This document shows, one piece after another, positions 8,894 to 17,375 of a stretch of DNA of 64,000 bases. Both the position numbers and the translations under genes were made by a program. The notes beneath the pieces were generated by a model that had not been told where the DNA came from, made no database searches, and worked only from the letters and a program-made list of their open reading frames with translations. How positions within the stretch are numbered: position 1 is the stretch's first letter; each line of letters begins with the position of its first letter. Origin of the DNA: Planctomycetota bacterium (GTDB lineage Bacteria > Planctomycetota > UBA1135 > GCA-002686595); assembly GCA_016779205.1 (NCBI GenBank), contig JADHOC010000001.1, positions 1-64,000 on the forward strand, read 5' to 3'.

Positions 8894-11278
8894 TCAGGCG
8901 AGGCTGCTGAGGTCGGGCGCCTCGATGGAGAGGATCTCCACCTCGATATCGCCTCCGGGGAGCTGAACCGTGCTCCGCTCGCCGGTGCTGGCGCCGAGAA
9001 GGCCCTTGGCGAGCGGGGCGCGGTAGGAGATCACCTGGGTCCCAAGGACCTCGACCTCGTCCCACGGTCCGAGCAGGAGGACCGTGGCCTCCTTGTTCTC
9101 GGACAGGTCGCGGTACCGGACCTTCGTTCCGGGGCAGACCGTGTCCTCGATGACGGCAGCCTCCTCGATCAGGTCCGTGAGCCGCAGCTCCTCTTCCATC
9201 TCCATGGCCCGCGCCGTGAGGTTGCGCTGCTCTTCGATGGCGGCCTCCCACTCGGAGTTCTCCGAGAGGTCACCGAAGGACGCGGCGCGTCCAATGGCGT
9301 CCTGGTTCTCGGGAATCTTGACCTCGCGCAGCTCCTTGAGCTCCGCCGAGCGGCGCCGCAGGCCCGCTCGGGTGGTCCAGACGGTCTCGCCTTCCCAGAA
9401 GAAGCCTGCGTCCTGTGCGAAGAACTGACGGTCCTTGCTCAGGGCGATCTCGGTGATGAGGTTGTCGATCTCGCTGTCCACCCCTCGGCTCGCGGTCACG
9501 TTCGCGCTCCGGAGCGCGGAGACGTCCGCGGTGGAGAAGAGCTGGCGCAGCATGGGATCGTCCCCTTTGCAGAGGTAGTCCGTGAGGCGACCGGAGATTC
9601 GGGTCAGCTGCGGGTTGCCCCGGCGCTCCTGGAAGGTGTTCACCGCCAGGGCGAGCAGGGCCTGTCCACGCTGAACGGGGGTCGGCATGTCGTCGTGGAC
9701 GCCGCCGTCCTCGTAGCGCTCGGCGAGCACGATCATCAGCGTCGGGTTGCGGAGCGGACGGGCCAGCAGGCCCGAGTAGTGGGCGCGAAGCTCGTCGGCG
9801 TGGCCCGCGGCCACGATGCGCTCCACCAGGGGGCGGACCTGACCGGGGGCCGCGTGCTGCAGCTGGGGGAGGACATCCTCGACCCAGGCGAAGTCCTCTT
9901 CCTCCTCGGTGGCGGAGTCCGTGGCGCCGTCAGCCGCTTCGCTCGCGGTTCCCTCGCTCGCCCCAGCGGCAGGCGCGGCGTCGCCCTCGGGGGCCTCATC
10001 GCCCTCGAGCGCGGCCACCTCGGCCTGCGCCTCGGCGAGCTGCGCGTCCACGGCCTCGAGGGCGAGCTGAGCCCCGCCCGTGCCGAACAACTCGGGGAGG
10101 ATCGCCACCGAGCGCTCCTGGTCCTTGGCGCCCGGGAGCGCCTGGAAGAGCTTCCAGATCTCGGGCGGCTGCGAGGGGTCCGGGGGGGCCGGCGCCTGGG
10201 TGACCTCGTAGAGCACACGGCGCATGAGCTTGGGGGAGGCGCCCTGCTTCTCGCGGAGCAAGAGCCAGGCCGCGAGACGCTCCGGGAGCGGCTCCGCCTC
10301 GGAGGCGGCGGCCTTCTCGAGCTCGTCGATCGCGATGGCCGAGAGCTCGTCTCCGACCCCCTCACCGACGAACAGGTCCCGGACCCGGGCGTGCACCTCG
10401 GCCAGGTTCGACGCCCGCTGGAGCAGGCGCTGGAGCGCCTCGCTCGGGTCCTTCTTGACCAGCAGCTGCGTCACCGTGGACTTCTGCGGGGTGCCGCTGA
10501 CCTCGATCTCATCGGAGTTCTCCGCCAGCTTGCGCGCCTTGCGCCACCAGGCGGACCACGCGCTGCCCTCGATGCCGATCTGCATCATGGCCGTCTTGAT
10601 GGTCGTCGTCGTGGCGCGCCCGTTGTGACGGACGAGGATGGCGTTGAGGGCCTCGAGCGGGGCCTTCTTCACCTCCTTCTTCAGGCCCTCCGCGTCCTTC
10701 AAGGACCGCGACCGCAGGTCCGACTCCGGGAGGGGGTCGAAGATGTCCATGGCCGCGTTGAGCGGGAACTTGTCCTCTCGCCCGTTCCAGAAGCGGACCC
10801 GGGCGTAGCCGTCGGCGGCGTTCATCTCGAACACCTCCCCGACGCCCCAGCCGCCGGGGTGGAAGACCGTGCTGCCAGGCTGGAAAGCGAGGAGCTTGGC
10901 CATCTTTTTCCACGGGGTGCGTAGGTCGGCGGCGCCCTCGGCGAAGCCCGTGACCTCCTTGAACACCGGATACCAGGCCTCGTCGGTCCACGCCTTCTCG
11001 CTCGCCTCACAGAGAAGCTCGGCGAGCTCGCCGGGGTTGCCACCGGCGGCCAGGGATGCCCCGAGGATCATCGCGGCGTCCGCGGCGCGGTCGCTGGAGA
11101 CCAGCTTCTCCGCGTGCTCTCGGGCCTGGGCCACAAGGCGCCCGGCTCGCTTCTTCTCGCCAGCGAGCTTGATGGCGGGCAGGAGCTCATCGATGGGGCC
11201 GCCGGACGAGCGAAGCTCGGCCCAGGTGTCGTCGAACTCTTGCCACATTTCCTTGGTGACGAGGAGGGGGAGGGTCAT
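8894..11278 (-). CDS. greA: GreA transcript-cleavage factor with very large N-terminal extension
   Basis: GreA binds RNA polymerase's secondary channel and triggers cleavage of backtracked RNA. This protein is 794 residues; ordinary GreA is about 160. The last 150 residues hold the GreA coiled coil, with the acidic tip GDLSENSEWEAA, and the C-terminal FKBP-like domain (GTKVRYRDLSE, VISYRAPLAKGLLG). Residues 131-180 (FQPGSTVFHPGGWGVGEVFE) resemble the CarD/TRCF polymerase-interacting fold. A following WSAWWRKARKL block and an acidic Ala/Glu-rich linker precede the GreA part. Chlamydial GreA has a comparable long N-terminal half, which supports a PVC host. The start ATG 11278 (MTLPLLVTK) was chosen because the upstream frame is not protein-like. 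The CarD-like reading is inference. Confidence 0.9.
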   Translation of the reverse strand: MTLPLLVTKEMWQEFDDTWAELRSSGGPIDELLPAIKLAGEKKRAGRLVAQAREHAEKLVSSDRAADAAMILGASLAAGGNPGELAELLCEASEKAWTDEAWYPVFKEVTGFAEGAADLRTPWKKMAKLLAFQPGSTVFHPGGWGVGEVFEMNAADGYARVRFWNGREDKFPLNAAMDIFDPLPESDLRSRSLKDAEGLKKEVKKAPLEALNAILVRHNGRATTTTIKTAMMQIGIEGSAWSAWWRKARKLAENSDEIEVSGTPQKSTVTQLLVKKDPSEALQRLLQRASNLAEVHARVRDLFVGEGVGDELSAIAIDELEKAAASEAEPLPERLAAWLLLREKQGASPKLMRRVLYEVTQAPAPPDPSQPPEIWKLFQALPGAKDQERSVAILPELFGTGGAQLALEAVDAQLAEAQAEVAALEGDEAPEGDAAPAAGASEGTASEAADGATDSATEEEEDFAWVEDVLPQLQHAAPGQVRPLVERIVAAGHADELRAHYSGLLARPLRNPTLMIVLAERYEDGGVHDDMPTPVQRGQALLALAVNTFQERRGNPQLTRISGRLTDYLCKGDDPMLRQLFSTADVSALRSANVTASRGVDSEIDNLITEIALSKDRQFFAQDAGFFWEGETVWTTRAGLRRRSAELKELREVKIPENQDAIGRAASFGDLSENSEWEAAIEEQRNLTARAMEMEEELRLTDLIEEAAVIEDTVCPGTKVRYRDLSENKEATVLLLGPWDEVEVLGTQVISYRAPLAKGLLGASTGERSTVQLPGGDIEVEILSIEAPDLSSLA

Positions 11279-11485
11279 TTCGGCTGTGGTTGGGGCGGTG
11301 CCGGATGGGGAGATGCACCGCCGATGCGGGGGCGCCTTGGCGGGCGCGGAGATCGGATACAAGTCAGCGCCCCCGCGATCGGTGAAGCCGAATCGCAGGG
11401 GCGCTTTAAGAAGTGTGCAGATCGCCACCCCCGGCGTCCACCTTTCCCGATCTTCTCCTGACGAACTTCCCTGGCGCGGGACCGA

Positions 11486-12676
11486 TCAGTCCACGGCGAG
11501 CAAGAGCCCCTTCAGGTAGCGGGAGCGGCCGAAGTCAGGACGCTGGGGATGGTCATGCGCTGCACCCAGCGTCTCCAGCAGCCGCACATCTCGCTCGGCC
11601 CGGCGCGCTGCCTGGAAGATCAGGCCGGCGAAAGCCGGGAGGTCGAGCGCTCCGGAGCAGGAGAAGGTGGCCAGGAGACCGCCTGGCGCCGTGGCCGCGA
11701 TCCCGAGCGCGTTGAGATCCCGATACTTGACCTTCGCCGACTCCAGGTCCCGGGTTCCCTTCGCGAGCTTGTGGGGGTCAAGGATGACGAGGCCCGGTCG
11801 GCGCTTGCCACCCGACACCTCCCGGAGGACATCGAATGCATCGGCGTGGCGCACCTCAACGTTGGCGTTGTTCTCCCGGGCCGCCTCGTCCGCCCGGGCC
11901 AGGGGCTCCTCGTCCAGGTCCACGGCGCGGACGCTGTGGGCCCCCGCGAGGGACGCCGGGATGCTGAAGCCCCCGGCGTGGCAGCACAGATCGAGGACAT
12001 CGCGACCGTGGGCGAGGTCGGCCACCCGACGTCGATTGTCGCGCTGGTCGCAGAACCAGCCCGTCTTGTGGCTGGCTCCAGGGTGCACCAGGAACCGGAC
12101 CCCGAACTCGTGGATGTACCGGGGCGCCACCTCGGCCCCGTCTTCCCCGGGATCGGACTCGGGGAAGCCCTCCGGCCCCCGGGCGGTGCGGGCGAAGCGG
12201 TGCACCACGGCGTGACCAGGGAGCAGCTCCTGGAGGATCGACTCCACGGTCTCACGGAGCTCCCAGAAGCCGAGGCTGTGGTACTGGCAGACCAGGGCGT
12301 CGCCGAGCTTGTCCACGATCAGGCCCGAGAGGTCGTCGCCCTCCGCGTGCACGATCCTGTAAGCGTCGGTCACCTGGTCCAGCCCCAGGACCCGTCGCCG
12401 CAGGCGCAGGGCGGCGGCGATCAGCCGCTGCAGGTGCTGCCTGGGCCGGTCCAGGTCGCTCTTGCGGCCCCGGCTCAGCATCCGGAGTCGGATGTCTGAG
12501 GTGGAGTTGTAGAGCGCGTGTCCGCAGAATCGGCCCGCGCGGTCGATGACCTCCACGATGGATCCGTCCCTGGCGACGGGCCCATCGGGGCCGTAGTCGT
12601 CCGTGAGCCGAGCGTAGACCCAGGGTCCCGGGGGAATTCGGTCCACCGCCAGGTGGACTTGTTCGTAAGAGGGCAT
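11486..12676 (-). CDS. rlmI: Class I 23S rRNA m5C methyltransferase, RlmI-like
   Basis: The 396-residue protein has the order seen in RlmI: an N-terminal PUA-like region (residues about 1-70, ending GHALYNSTSDIRLRML), a middle domain with GLIVDKLGD, then the methyltransferase with GWFCDQRDNRR, the SAM motif VLDLCCHAGGFS, and the FSCSG loop bearing the probable catalytic Cys. RlmI methylates C1962 of 23S rRNA. Where the family usually has LDPP the sequence reads ILDPHKLAK, so one Pro of the substrate motif is changed. The gene is divergent from the amidohydrolase-like gene across 70 bases. Exact rRNA position is inferred from the family. Confidence 0.83.
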   Translation of the reverse strand: MPSYEQVHLAVDRIPPGPWVYARLTDDYGPDGPVARDGSIVEVIDRAGRFCGHALYNSTSDIRLRMLSRGRKSDLDRPRQHLQRLIAAALRLRRRVLGLDQVTDAYRIVHAEGDDLSGLIVDKLGDALVCQYHSLGFWELRETVESILQELLPGHAVVHRFARTARGPEGFPESDPGEDGAEVAPRYIHEFGVRFLVHPGASHKTGWFCDQRDNRRRVADLAHGRDVLDLCCHAGGFSIPASLAGAHSVRAVDLDEEPLARADEAARENNANVEVRHADAFDVLREVSGGKRRPGLVILDPHKLAKGTRDLESAKVKYRDLNALGIAATAPGGLLATFSCSGALDLPAFAGLIFQAARRAERDVRLLETLGAAHDHPQRPDFGRSRYLKGLLLAVD

Positions 12677-12746
12677 CCGCGGATCCTACTCGCGGCATCA
12701 CGCCCCGGGGGCTCCCACGGGACCCTTCCGACCACCGATACGAACC

Positions 12747-14855
12747 ATGCACCTCCTCCTCGCCGAGACCATCGCCCTCATCGGAGCCACCGTCCACACC
12801 ATGGAACCCGGTCCCGACCCTGGAGGCGTCGTGGCGGCGGCGCCTGCGACGGTCCTGATCGAGGATGGCCTGATCGTGGCCGTCGGACCGGACCTCGAGA
12901 TCCCCGAGGAGGCCGAGCGGATCGAGCTCACCGGGCTCCACCTGGTCCCAGGGCTCATCGACGGGTTCTGCACCCTCGATCCCGGTCATGACGCGCTCTG
13001 GCTCGCGTCGGGCGTGACGACGGTCCGGGATGGCGGCATGACCATCAAGGAGAGCCTGTTCGAGCGCCCGCTGGCCAGCCGGGACGTGAATCCCGGGCCA
13101 CAGCTCCTGGTGAGCTCACCGTTCTTCATGGATGCACGGTCGCCACAGCCCGATGGCTTCGGCCTCGGCGCCCCCGAGCAGGCCGCCGAGCAGATCGCGG
13201 AGGTGCTCTCGCTGCTGAATGAAGGCAACGGCGCGTTCGACTACTTCCGGCACGACGGGAGCCTCGACGAGGGGCAGCTGCGCGTGGTCTGCCAGGCGGG
13301 ACTCGAGTACGGGGTGAAGACCTGGGGCCGTATTCCACGCGCCGTGGGCATCCGTCAGGCACGCGCGGCCGGGCAGGAGGGACTCCTGGGACTCGAGACG
13401 CTCCTCCCGAAGGGCGCGCGCTTCGCCGACCTCGACGAACAGCAACAGGCCCACCTCTCCGCCGCCGTCGCCGACCTGGCCGAGGGGGGATGGATGGTGA
13501 CACCGCTCCTCATGGGCACGGGTCGGTTCGTGCGCTGGAGCGGGTCGGAAGTTCCCCCTGTGCTGGAGGCCCTCGGCCCCCTCTACGAGACGCGCTGGCG
13601 GGCCGACCTCGAGGCCTTCCAGCTGATGCGTAGTGGGGATTGGGACGCCGTCCTTCGCACCGTCGAGGCGGAGCGGCGCCTCGTGCGGCAGCTTCACGAG
13701 GCCGGGGTCCAGCTGGTGCCCGGCTCCGGCGCCCCGAGCGGCGGGATCGGACCCGGCGGCGGGCTGATCGACGAGCTCGAGGAGTGGGTGGCGGCGGGCA
13801 TCCCGGTCGCCGATGTGCTCGCGCTGGCCACCCGGGGCGCCGCCGAGGCGGTGGGTGGTGCCGTCCCTGCTGGGAAGGTCGCCGTGGGTCACCAGGCCAA
13901 CCTGCTGGCGCTCTCCAGCGATCCCCGTCGATCCATCAGCGCCCTGAGGACCCCGGAGGTCATGGTCCTGCGGGGCAAGGTCCGGGAGGGCTTCGAGCTG
14001 GAGGATGCGGTGACCACGCTCATCGAGGCGCAGAACCGCGCGCGCGCGGAGCGGGCGCGACCGATCCAGCTGGAGCCGCCGCCCATGCCGCCCGGGGAGG
14101 TCCTCGCCTCGGGGGTGCTCGAGCTGAAGCTCTACGGCGAGCGATACGCCGTCGAACGCTACGAGGTCACGAGGATCGCCCAGGGTCGGATCGCCTACGG
14201 CGCGCGGATTCGTATCCCCGGAGGCCCGAACGCCCCGGACCGGGAGGCGAACCTTGTGCAGGTCATCCACAACGGGCTCGTGGAGTTCGTGGACTACACG
14301 ATCGACGTCCTCGACGAGGCCGCTGTCCCGCAGCGGAAGGACGGTCAAAGCGCGTTCTATGCACGTGCCCGGCCGGTCGGTGCCACGCGGAAGCTCGCTG
14401 TCGAGCGGCTGTCCTACGGCCAGCTCCTCGGGAGTAGCCGGGCCGAGGAGCCCATCGCCGCGGTGGACGGGAGTATGGCCCTGCTGGGGCTCATCGCTGC
14501 GCACCACTTTCCCGAGGGCCCGAGCTACGTCCTCGAGTTCGAAGGGGGCGCCATGGAGCCCATGGTCGACCGGCTCAACCTGACCGTGAACCCGGAGCTC
14601 CACCGCCTCGATCTCGCGAGTCAGCGCTCCATCACCACCTTCGGGGTGGACGCGAACAGCGACGTGCTGTTCGCCGCCCGTGCGACCACTCGCGGTCGGA
14701 TCAACGGCGACCCCATCGGCGAGGCGAGGGCAGTAGGGGACCCCGTGTATCCGGTGGTTGCGGAGCGCGCCTACCTCGGTGACCCGGCGACCTGGGTCGA
14801 GGACGCCGCGCCCAGGGCGGCGTCGGCGCCCATCCCGCAAGGAGAGGGGAAGTGA
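12747..14855 (+). CDS. Amidohydrolase-fold protein lacking metal ligands (probable pseudoenzyme)
   Basis: The first 430 of 702 residues follow the amidohydrolase superfamily layout: an N-terminal beta-sandwich strand with VLIEDGLIVAVGP, then HLVPGLIDGF, SGVTTVRDGG, and near the end of the barrel ALATRGAAEAVGGAVPAGKVAVGHQANLL. Active members have HxH after PGxID and an Asp in the GTD loop. Here those positions read GFCTLD and GSGAP, so the metal-binding residues are gone. Residues 430-690 form an extra domain of beta-strand character that I do not recognise. No signal peptide is obvious. The dus gene start overlaps its stop (GTGA), so they are translationally coupled. Function is unknown; a binding or scaffold role is possible. 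Confidence 0.75.
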   Translation: MHLLLAETIALIGATVHTMEPGPDPGGVVAAAPATVLIEDGLIVAVGPDLEIPEEAERIELTGLHLVPGLIDGFCTLDPGHDALWLASGVTTVRDGGMTIKESLFERPLASRDVNPGPQLLVSSPFFMDARSPQPDGFGLGAPEQAAEQIAEVLSLLNEGNGAFDYFRHDGSLDEGQLRVVCQAGLEYGVKTWGRIPRAVGIRQARAAGQEGLLGLETLLPKGARFADLDEQQQAHLSAAVADLAEGGWMVTPLLMGTGRFVRWSGSEVPPVLEALGPLYETRWRADLEAFQLMRSGDWDAVLRTVEAERRLVRQLHEAGVQLVPGSGAPSGGIGPGGGLIDELEEWVAAGIPVADVLALATRGAAEAVGGAVPAGKVAVGHQANLLALSSDPRRSISALRTPEVMVLRGKVREGFELEDAVTTLIEAQNRARAERARPIQLEPPPMPPGEVLASGVLELKLYGERYAVERYEVTRIAQGRIAYGARIRIPGGPNAPDREANLVQVIHNGLVEFVDYTIDVLDEAAVPQRKDGQSAFYARARPVGATRKLAVERLSYGQLLGSSRAEEPIAAVDGSMALLGLIAAHHFPEGPSYVLEFEGGAMEPMVDRLNLTVNPELHRLDLASQRSITTFGVDANSDVLFAARATTRGRINGDPIGEARAVGDPVYPVVAERAYLGDPATWVEDAAPRAASAPIPQGEGK

Positions 14856-16096
14856 ACCCCGCGTCGGAGTCCGCCGGGCCGCGCGTTGCCTCACCCCTGA
14901 ACCGGGACGTGCCCGTCGCGGCCGCTGGCGAGTTCTCTCCCCTGCGGCTCGGGGAGGGGCGCGTCGGTGCCGCCGGAGAGCTCTCCGTGTGGCCGCCCGT
15001 CATCCTGGCGCCGATGGCAGGGGTGACCAACCTCGCCTTCCGGTCCCTCTGCCGCGAATACGGCGCAGGGCTCTACGTCTCGGAGATGATCACCGCCCGG
15101 GGATACCTGATGGGCAACCGCCTGACGGCGCTGCTGGCGTCTTCGTCGCCGGACGAGAAACCGCGATCGGTGCAGGTCTACGGGGCCGACCCGGTGGACC
15201 TCGGGGAGATGGTGCGGAGCCTCGTCGATGAGGGGGTCGATCACCTCGACATCAACATGGGGTGCCCCGTGCCCAAGGTCACCCGCGCCGGGGGAGGGAG
15301 CGCGATACCCTGCAAGCCGAGGCTGCTGGCCCGGCTCGTGCGAGCCATGGTTCAGAACGCAGGCGACGTCCCCGTCACCGTGAAGATGCGCAAGGGCATC
15401 CATGACCGCCTGTTGACCTTCGAGGAGGCGGGCCGCGCCGCCGAAGGAGAGGGAGCCTCGGCGGTGGGCCTGCACGCGAGAACCGCCGCGGAGCTCTACT
15501 CGGGCGAGGCGGACTGGGACGCCATCGGCCGCCTCGTTGAGGTCCTGGACGTGCCCGTCCTCGGCAACGGAGACATCTGGGAGTCGTTCGATGCCCTGCG
15601 CATGATGCGGAGCACGGGCTGCGCAGGGGTCATTGTGGGGCGCGGGTGCCTCGGCCGACCGTGGCTGTTCGGCGAGCTCGCCGAGGTGTTCGACGGGCGG
15701 GAGCCCGGACGACCGCCCAGCTTCGGGGAGATCGTCGAGATCATGATGGACCACGGCCAGCGACTGGTGGAGCTCTTCGGCGAGACCGTCGGGGTCCGGC
15801 AGATGCGCAAGTGGACCGCGTGGTACACCAAGGGCTTCCGCGGCTCCGCGTCGGTGCGCGGCAGGCTCATGCGCATCGAATCCCTGCAGGACATCCGGAC
15901 CATCGTGGCGGACCTGGACCCGGAAGAGGCCTTCCCTGTCACCGCGCTGCGAGCCATGCGAGCCAAGGGATCCAAGGTGCAGACCGTGAAGCTCCCTGAG
16001 GGTTACCTGGACGAGCTCGACGATGACACGCCGCCCAAGGGCCCGCGAACCCTCGAAGAGATCGAGGCCTGGGAGAAGGCGCTCAATGGGGGCTGA
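14852..16096 (+). CDS. dus: tRNA-dihydrouridine synthase
   Basis: Dus enzymes reduce uridines in tRNA with FMN and NADPH. The 414-residue product shows the DusB-like signatures: LAPMAGVTNLAFRSL, the catalytic-Cys motif NMGCPVPKVTRAGGGS, KMRKG, VGLHART, and the FMN-phosphate site GNGDIW and GVIVGRGCLGRPW. The start is GTG at 14852, overlapping the TGA of the previous gene and preceded closely by AAGGAGAGGGGA, a good ribosome binding site. An N-terminal extension of about 45 residues before VWPPVILAPM is longer than usual. Its stop overlaps the next gene's start by 11 bases. Which uridine is modified cannot be told from sequence. Confidence 0.93.
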   Translation: MNPASESAGPRVASPLNRDVPVAAAGEFSPLRLGEGRVGAAGELSVWPPVILAPMAGVTNLAFRSLCREYGAGLYVSEMITARGYLMGNRLTALLASSSPDEKPRSVQVYGADPVDLGEMVRSLVDEGVDHLDINMGCPVPKVTRAGGGSAIPCKPRLLARLVRAMVQNAGDVPVTVKMRKGIHDRLLTFEEAGRAAEGEGASAVGLHARTAAELYSGEADWDAIGRLVEVLDVPVLGNGDIWESFDALRMMRSTGCAGVIVGRGCLGRPWLFGELAEVFDGREPGRPPSFGEIVEIMMDHGQRLVELFGETVGVRQMRKWTAWYTKGFRGSASVRGRLMRIESLQDIRTIVADLDPEEAFPVTALRAMRAKGSKVQTVKLPEGYLDELDDDTPPKGPRTLEEIEAWEKALNGG

Positions 16097-17375
16097 GGGG
16101 GATCTACAGGATGTCCTGATCCTCGGAGCCGGGGCCGCAGGGCTGTGGTGCGCCGAGGTCGCTGCCCGTGGGGGGCGGGACGTGGCCGTCCTGGAGAAGG
16201 TCACCCGCACGGGGACGAAGGTCCTGGCCAGCGGGGGGACTCGCTGCAACATCACCACGACCCTGGGACCGGAGGAGGCCGCCCGACTCTTCGGGCCGAA
16301 GGGGGAGCGCTTCCTCCGGGCGGGGTTCCGCAATCTGCCGCCCGCCGAGGTCCGGGAGCGGTTCGAGGCCTGGGGCGTCCCGACCGAGGTGGCCCCCCTG
16401 GAGAAGATCTTCCCTTCCTCGGGGAACGCGAAGGACGTGCGAGACGCGCTCGAGGGTGCCGCCCGAGGCGCGGGGGCACGGATCCACCTGGAGGCTGGTG
16501 CGCGCTCCATCGAACGCGATGGAGACCATTGGACCGTACGCACCACCGACGACCGCGTCTGGCACGCCAGGTCGCTGGTGCTCGCGGTGGGTGGTAAGAG
16601 CTACCCGAAGACAGGCACCACCGGCGACGGCTACCCGTGGCTCGAGGGCCTCGGGCTGGAGGTCGTGCTCCCGGTGCCTGCCCTGGTTCCCCTGACGTCC
16701 CAGGAGACCTGGGTTCACGAACTCACGGGCATCGCGTGGCAGGGCGGGGAGGCGCGGCTCGAGAGCCCCGACGGCCGGGTCCTCCAGCGCCGTCGCCGGC
16801 CCCTCATGTTCACCCACCGGGGCCTCTCAGGGCCCGCCGCCATGGACCTGTCCCACCACGTGGCTCGCGCATCCAGCAGCGCAGCCGGGCTGCGCCTGAA
16901 GGTGGACTTCTTCCCGGACCTCGATCGGGAGGGGCTCCGCGCCGCCCTCGTGGCCTCGGCTGGCCTCCCCGGAGCGCCGCGCCTGCAGCGCGCCCTCGGC
17001 GGCCTCGAGACCGGTCCGATGCCGCGGCGCCTGTTCGATGCCGTGGCAGCCAACGCCTCCCTCGCGGGGGACGTCACCGTGAACGGATTGGACCGAAGCA
17101 TGCGCCACGCCCTCGTCGAGGCCATGAAGGGTCTCCCGGTCCCGGTGCACGGAACCGTGGGCTGGGATCACGCCGAGGTGACCGCCGGCGGCCTGGCGCT
17201 CCGCGAGGTGAACCCCCGAACCATGGCCGTCAACCAGTGCCCGGGCCTGTTCGTGGTGGGTGAGCTCTTGGACCTCAACGGCCCGATCGGCGGGCTCTCC
17301 TTCCAGGCCGCCTTCGCCACCGCACAGCTGGCGGGCGAGGCCCTCGCGAAGGCCGGCCCCGTGCCCCTGGCCTAG
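16086..17375 (+). CDS. HI0933-like FAD-dependent flavoprotein (YhiN family)
   Basis: The 429-residue protein has an FAD-binding motif at the N terminus (LILGAGAAGLWCAEVAA), the family marker ASGGTRCNIT, KIFPSSGNAKDV, a second Gly block VLAVGGKSYPKTGTTGDGY, MFTHRGLSGPAAMDLS, and the C-terminal FAD-site segment GPIGGLSFQAAFATA. This is the pattern of the HI0933/YhiN group of putative NAD(P)/FAD oxidoreductases, whose substrate is not well established. I chose the ATG at 16086 (MGAEGDLQDV), which overlaps the dus gene by 11 bases and implies translational coupling. It ends convergently, sharing four bases with the next gene. Confidence 0.9.
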   Translation: MGAEGDLQDVLILGAGAAGLWCAEVAARGGRDVAVLEKVTRTGTKVLASGGTRCNITTTLGPEEAARLFGPKGERFLRAGFRNLPPAEVRERFEAWGVPTEVAPLEKIFPSSGNAKDVRDALEGAARGAGARIHLEAGARSIERDGDHWTVRTTDDRVWHARSLVLAVGGKSYPKTGTTGDGYPWLEGLGLEVVLPVPALVPLTSQETWVHELTGIAWQGGEARLESPDGRVLQRRRRPLMFTHRGLSGPAAMDLSHHVARASSSAAGLRLKVDFFPDLDREGLRAALVASAGLPGAPRLQRALGGLETGPMPRRLFDAVAANASLAGDVTVNGLDRSMRHALVEAMKGLPVPVHGTVGWDHAEVTAGGLALREVNPRTMAVNQCPGLFVVGELLDLNGPIGGLSFQAAFATAQLAGEALAKAGPVPLA

